Assembly: GCA_016550415.1 (NCBI GenBank)
Contig: JABXGU010000198.1
Span: 1-25,014, forward strand
Direction of reading: 5' to 3'
Length of the DNA: 25,014 bases
From: an archaeon
GTDB lineage: Archaea > Asgardarchaeota > Hermodarchaeia > Hermodarchaeales > Hermodarchaeaceae
Part shown: positions 23,701 through 25,014 of the stretch, piece after piece
Numbering within the stretch: position 1 is the stretch's first letter
Layout: each line of letters opens with the position of its first letter
Made by a program: the position numbers and the translations under genes
The notes under the pieces: model-generated
What the model was told of the DNA's origin: nothing
What the model saw: only the letters and a program-made list of their open reading frames with translations
The model's database searches: none

Positions 23701-25014
23701 GCATCAAATCTTATTCTCTACGAATCCAAGCCACACCAGTTGACTCAGACTATGCTGGTGCCATACGTCTTATCTCGTTTAATGTTCGAGCCCTAAAGAC
23801 TACAATAACTTATGATCCGCTTTTGCCATTTCCTTGGGGAGATAACGTGAGTATCACATTCTATTATCTTGTTGATGACCCTGAGAGTTCTCATGACGGA
23901 GAATATATAATTGGAGTCACCAGCATTACTGGCACTGCACTTGATGGTAGCCCCCTCTCTATCTCCGACTACGCACTCGTAGAAATCGGTGGCGGCGAAT
24001 ATCTTCTAACTATTTATAATGCAAGTGGAAAAATTATCAATATAAAATCCTACATTTTGTCTCTCCATGTTGTCACTCCAGCTTCACGATATGCATCTGC
24101 TGACCGCAATATAAACTTCCAAGTCCGTTCTCTCATTACCCAAGTGACTTATGACCCCCCTTCACCCACACCCTGGGGCGATGATGTTAGTATTACCTTC
24201 TATTATTCCGTTAATGATCCAGGCAGTTCCTTCCACGGAATAGGCATCACAGGCGTCACAAGCATTGCTGGTTCCACGTTAGGTGGCGTTCCCCTAATTG
24301 TCAGTGACTACATAATCATCGATAATGGTGGTGGACAATACACACTCACAATTTTATACTCAAGTGGGAAGATTAGCAACATCCAATCATATACCCTTTA
24401 TCTCTATGTCAATTCTCCTGATGCAAAACATAATAATGCGGATCGAATCATCACATTTAGTGTTCGAACCCTAGCCACCCTTATCAGCTATGATCCCATT
24501 ATCCCTGTTCCTTGGGATGAGAATGTAGTTATACTCTTTAACTATACTGTGAACGACCCAGCTAGTTCCTCACATGGCAGTGGAATTACAGGCGTTATTA
24601 GCATTGCTGGCACAACACTCGATGGAACCCTTCTCTCCGTCAGTGACTATATCTTTACTGATTTGGGTTTGGGTCAATATAATTTAACTATCCTCTACTC
24701 TAGTGGTTTAATTAGCAACATTAAACCTTACATACTCTACCTCTATGTGGTTTCTCCAGACATCCAACATGATGATACTGACCAGACCATAAGCTTCGCA
24801 GTCCGCGAACTCCGAACATTCATTATCTACGATGCTGTTCTGCCAACGCCTGTTGGTGAGAATGTAATAATTATCTTCAATTATACCGTTAATGATGGAG
24901 CTAGTTCCCATGATGGCGAAGGCATCACCGGACTTACCAGCATTACTGGCACAACACTAGACAGCATCCTACTTGCTGGTGGCGACTACATCCTTACTGA
25001 ACTAGGTGGCGGAC
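20751..25014 (+). CDS. Large secreted cell-surface repeat protein (3' partial)
   Basis: The frame is open from ATG 20751 to the window edge: at least 1421 residues, with no stop. Residues 1-22 (MKHQNLAIFLLLFLSFFSPI...) are a Sec signal peptide. Residues about 110-310 include NGDFESG and a Tyr/Trp/Gly-rich region ending VDFDDVVLQI, which resembles a jelly-roll or carbohydrate-binding module. Several Ig-like beta domains follow (about 310-900). From about residue 905 there are five tandem repeats of 112-113 residues, the last cut by the window end. The protein is Thr/Ser/Tyr/Asn-rich, almost without Cys, and has many N-x-S/T sites, as in glycosylated archaeal surface proteins. AAGGT lies 9 bases before the ATG. 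Adhesion or S-layer function is inferred. Confidence 0.9.
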   Translation, partial: MKHQNLAIFLLLFLSFFSPIFSVPILPSVGIEGSSEPINIDNEASLQILNSINSLVPPPYGPTQEGGDYKYTGEGNASQTWEYAQGTNAFQTFTDLDNGETANASVNLPSGWTGYESYTSVYNLFENKSWQTNGDFESGTTGSPGSPTSWTYAENGDPAGSATDFNGYYNTGYGYSGRGIRTRVNCTNTYTWSPSYYSVYSQTVSVPRDSPSQVKLDFRCRTNTHADPGARGRMVVLVQLIGAQTVEYRYLFAVLGNDGVWHSVSIDLGASDIAKLGLPGSLEIRLGISWTDSTTAWLYFDYSVDFDDVVLQIRGKPQPSQVALKINGTSVIDDGYGKGYLTLSDNWPGPSSGWGKVLNQFTTSATNIDFTCNITLYISKQSQTKQEQLPFVIGSKFVAENGKNVVFTTWYYAYQPYGFEAYNLTLSRPVEWNLTEVLNPLSEDRTDWCDNTTKTTEIRLNNTAINEIFGWWKFTFVQVNDVVDISTDSVTVYRISPDTPHLLSTSASLTSGVTSGTANLTVYEPDGSVYDEDTKSVSSPSVTFKTLDFSNGDDAPAGEYTVCVSYDNAASPATKVGFRYIIITVVHATDLSPDEQTMTVTYADTGYYYPRVRFNDTDIISGSTFIGGATVNGTVSGIPVPFYQSGGFYEGKISKSALTPGDYVLNIDASKTFYDVDSCAITIQVRGGTSLTSPQSPGFTSPYNETVTVQVYYYDTYNATGIDGATVTTNWPTNPTGTGNGTAGWYNIQIDTDDQPKPGTYSLVIQAQKSYYQTQTLTLTVIVRERNTQMTATSPATVPINETAQFNISLSDLDADSAAITDIAGKLHLEVWNSTHRWDTLGYANIYSTSNAGEYNITIDTTHLLGAGTYLFKVYFKWYSDVGDNKPFYANRTVNVYVSVRKIATTITYEPPGSTPWDEDIVIYFNYTVDDPASKYNGNGITSATFVIKLDGITINEGTDYTLVHLGGERYSLTLLAASGKISSIKSYSLRIQATPVDSDYAGAIRLISFNVRALKTTITYDPLLPFPWGDNVSITFYYLVDDPESSHDGEYIIGVTSITGTALDGSPLSISDYALVEIGGGEYLLTIYNASGKIINIKSYILSLHVVTPASRYASADRNINFQVRSLITQVTYDPPSPTPWGDDVSITFYYSVNDPGSSFHGIGITGVTSIAGSTLGGVPLIVSDYIIIDNGGGQYTLTILYSSGKISNIQSYTLYLYVNSPDAKHNNADRIITFSVRTLATLISYDPIIPVPWDENVVILFNYTVNDPASSSHGSGITGVISIAGTTLDGTLLSVSDYIFTDLGLGQYNLTILYSSGLISNIKPYILYLYVVSPDIQHDDTDQTISFAVRELRTFIIYDAVLPTPVGENVIIIFNYTVNDGASSHDGEGITGLTSITGTTLDSILLAGGDYILTELGGG
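23463..25014 (+). repeat. Five tandem 112-113-residue beta repeats within the surface protein
   Basis: Repeat units begin at 23463, 23799, 24138, 24477 and 24816, giving periods of 336, 339, 339 and 339 bases. Each starts with a T..TYDP-type strand, then PWGDNVSITFYYTV, NDPASS, GITGVTSI.GT.L.G, SDY, GGGQY.LTIL..SGKI.NIKSY and ends ISFSVR. The DNA copies differ at many silent and coding positions, so the expansion is old rather than a recent duplication. Repeat 5 runs off the window. Confidence 0.9.

Overview
The window looks like a chromosomal segment of an archaeon, most likely an Asgard lineage (Thorarchaeia-like). Seen directly: AT-rich TATA-type promoter elements (for example 9272-9280 and 7568-7578), frequent TTG and GTG starts with clear Shine-Dalgarno sequences, and a very long secreted protein with tandem beta-type repeats. 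The Asgard assignment is inference from my memory of similar surface proteins and small zinc-ribbon proteins, and has not been tested. No rRNA, tRNA, CRISPR array, insertion sequence or phage gene was recognised.

Layout. 1-545: the 3' end of a zinc-ribbon-like gene, an intrinsic-type terminator hairpin, and a small four-Cys protein on the minus strand. 545-2290: PncC/CinA-C amidase, a radical SAM protein with Cx4Cx2C, and a small coiled-coil protein. 2294-4210 (-): a membrane-anchored M1 metallopeptidase. 4356-7544 (-): an iron operon read as DtxR/IdeR-type repressor, FeoB, then a 49-residue Cys-rich protein; its promoter carries several TTTAGG/CCTAAA half-sites that look like a metal-regulator operator. 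7648-8556 (-): AlkA-like DNA glycosylase. 8802-9979 (+): a winged-helix regulator, a small CxxC membrane protein and a thioredoxin with a WCMPC active site. 10264-14026 (+): grpE-dnaK-dnaJ. 14088-18243 (-): TldE, TldD and an HtpX-like membrane protease with an EF-hand loop inserted. 18344-19646 (+): a zinc-ribbon protein and a Mut7-C/PIN-like nuclease. 19690-20394 (-): an unknown Cys/His protein. 20751 to the window end (+): a secreted surface protein of at least 1421 residues that ends in five 112-113-residue repeats and is open at the window edge.

How the genes fit together. From about 9.3 to 18.3 kb the window is rich in protein quality control: thioredoxin, the Hsp70 system, the TldD/TldE protease pair and HtpX. 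The feo operon appears self-regulated by iron. Points most worth following are the canonical EF-hand inside HtpX, the Arg-rich insertion in the FeoB G domain, the small Cys-rich protein behind feoB, the multi-half-site operator, the abrupt codon-style switch inside the M1 peptidase gene, and the structured 280-base leader before grpE.
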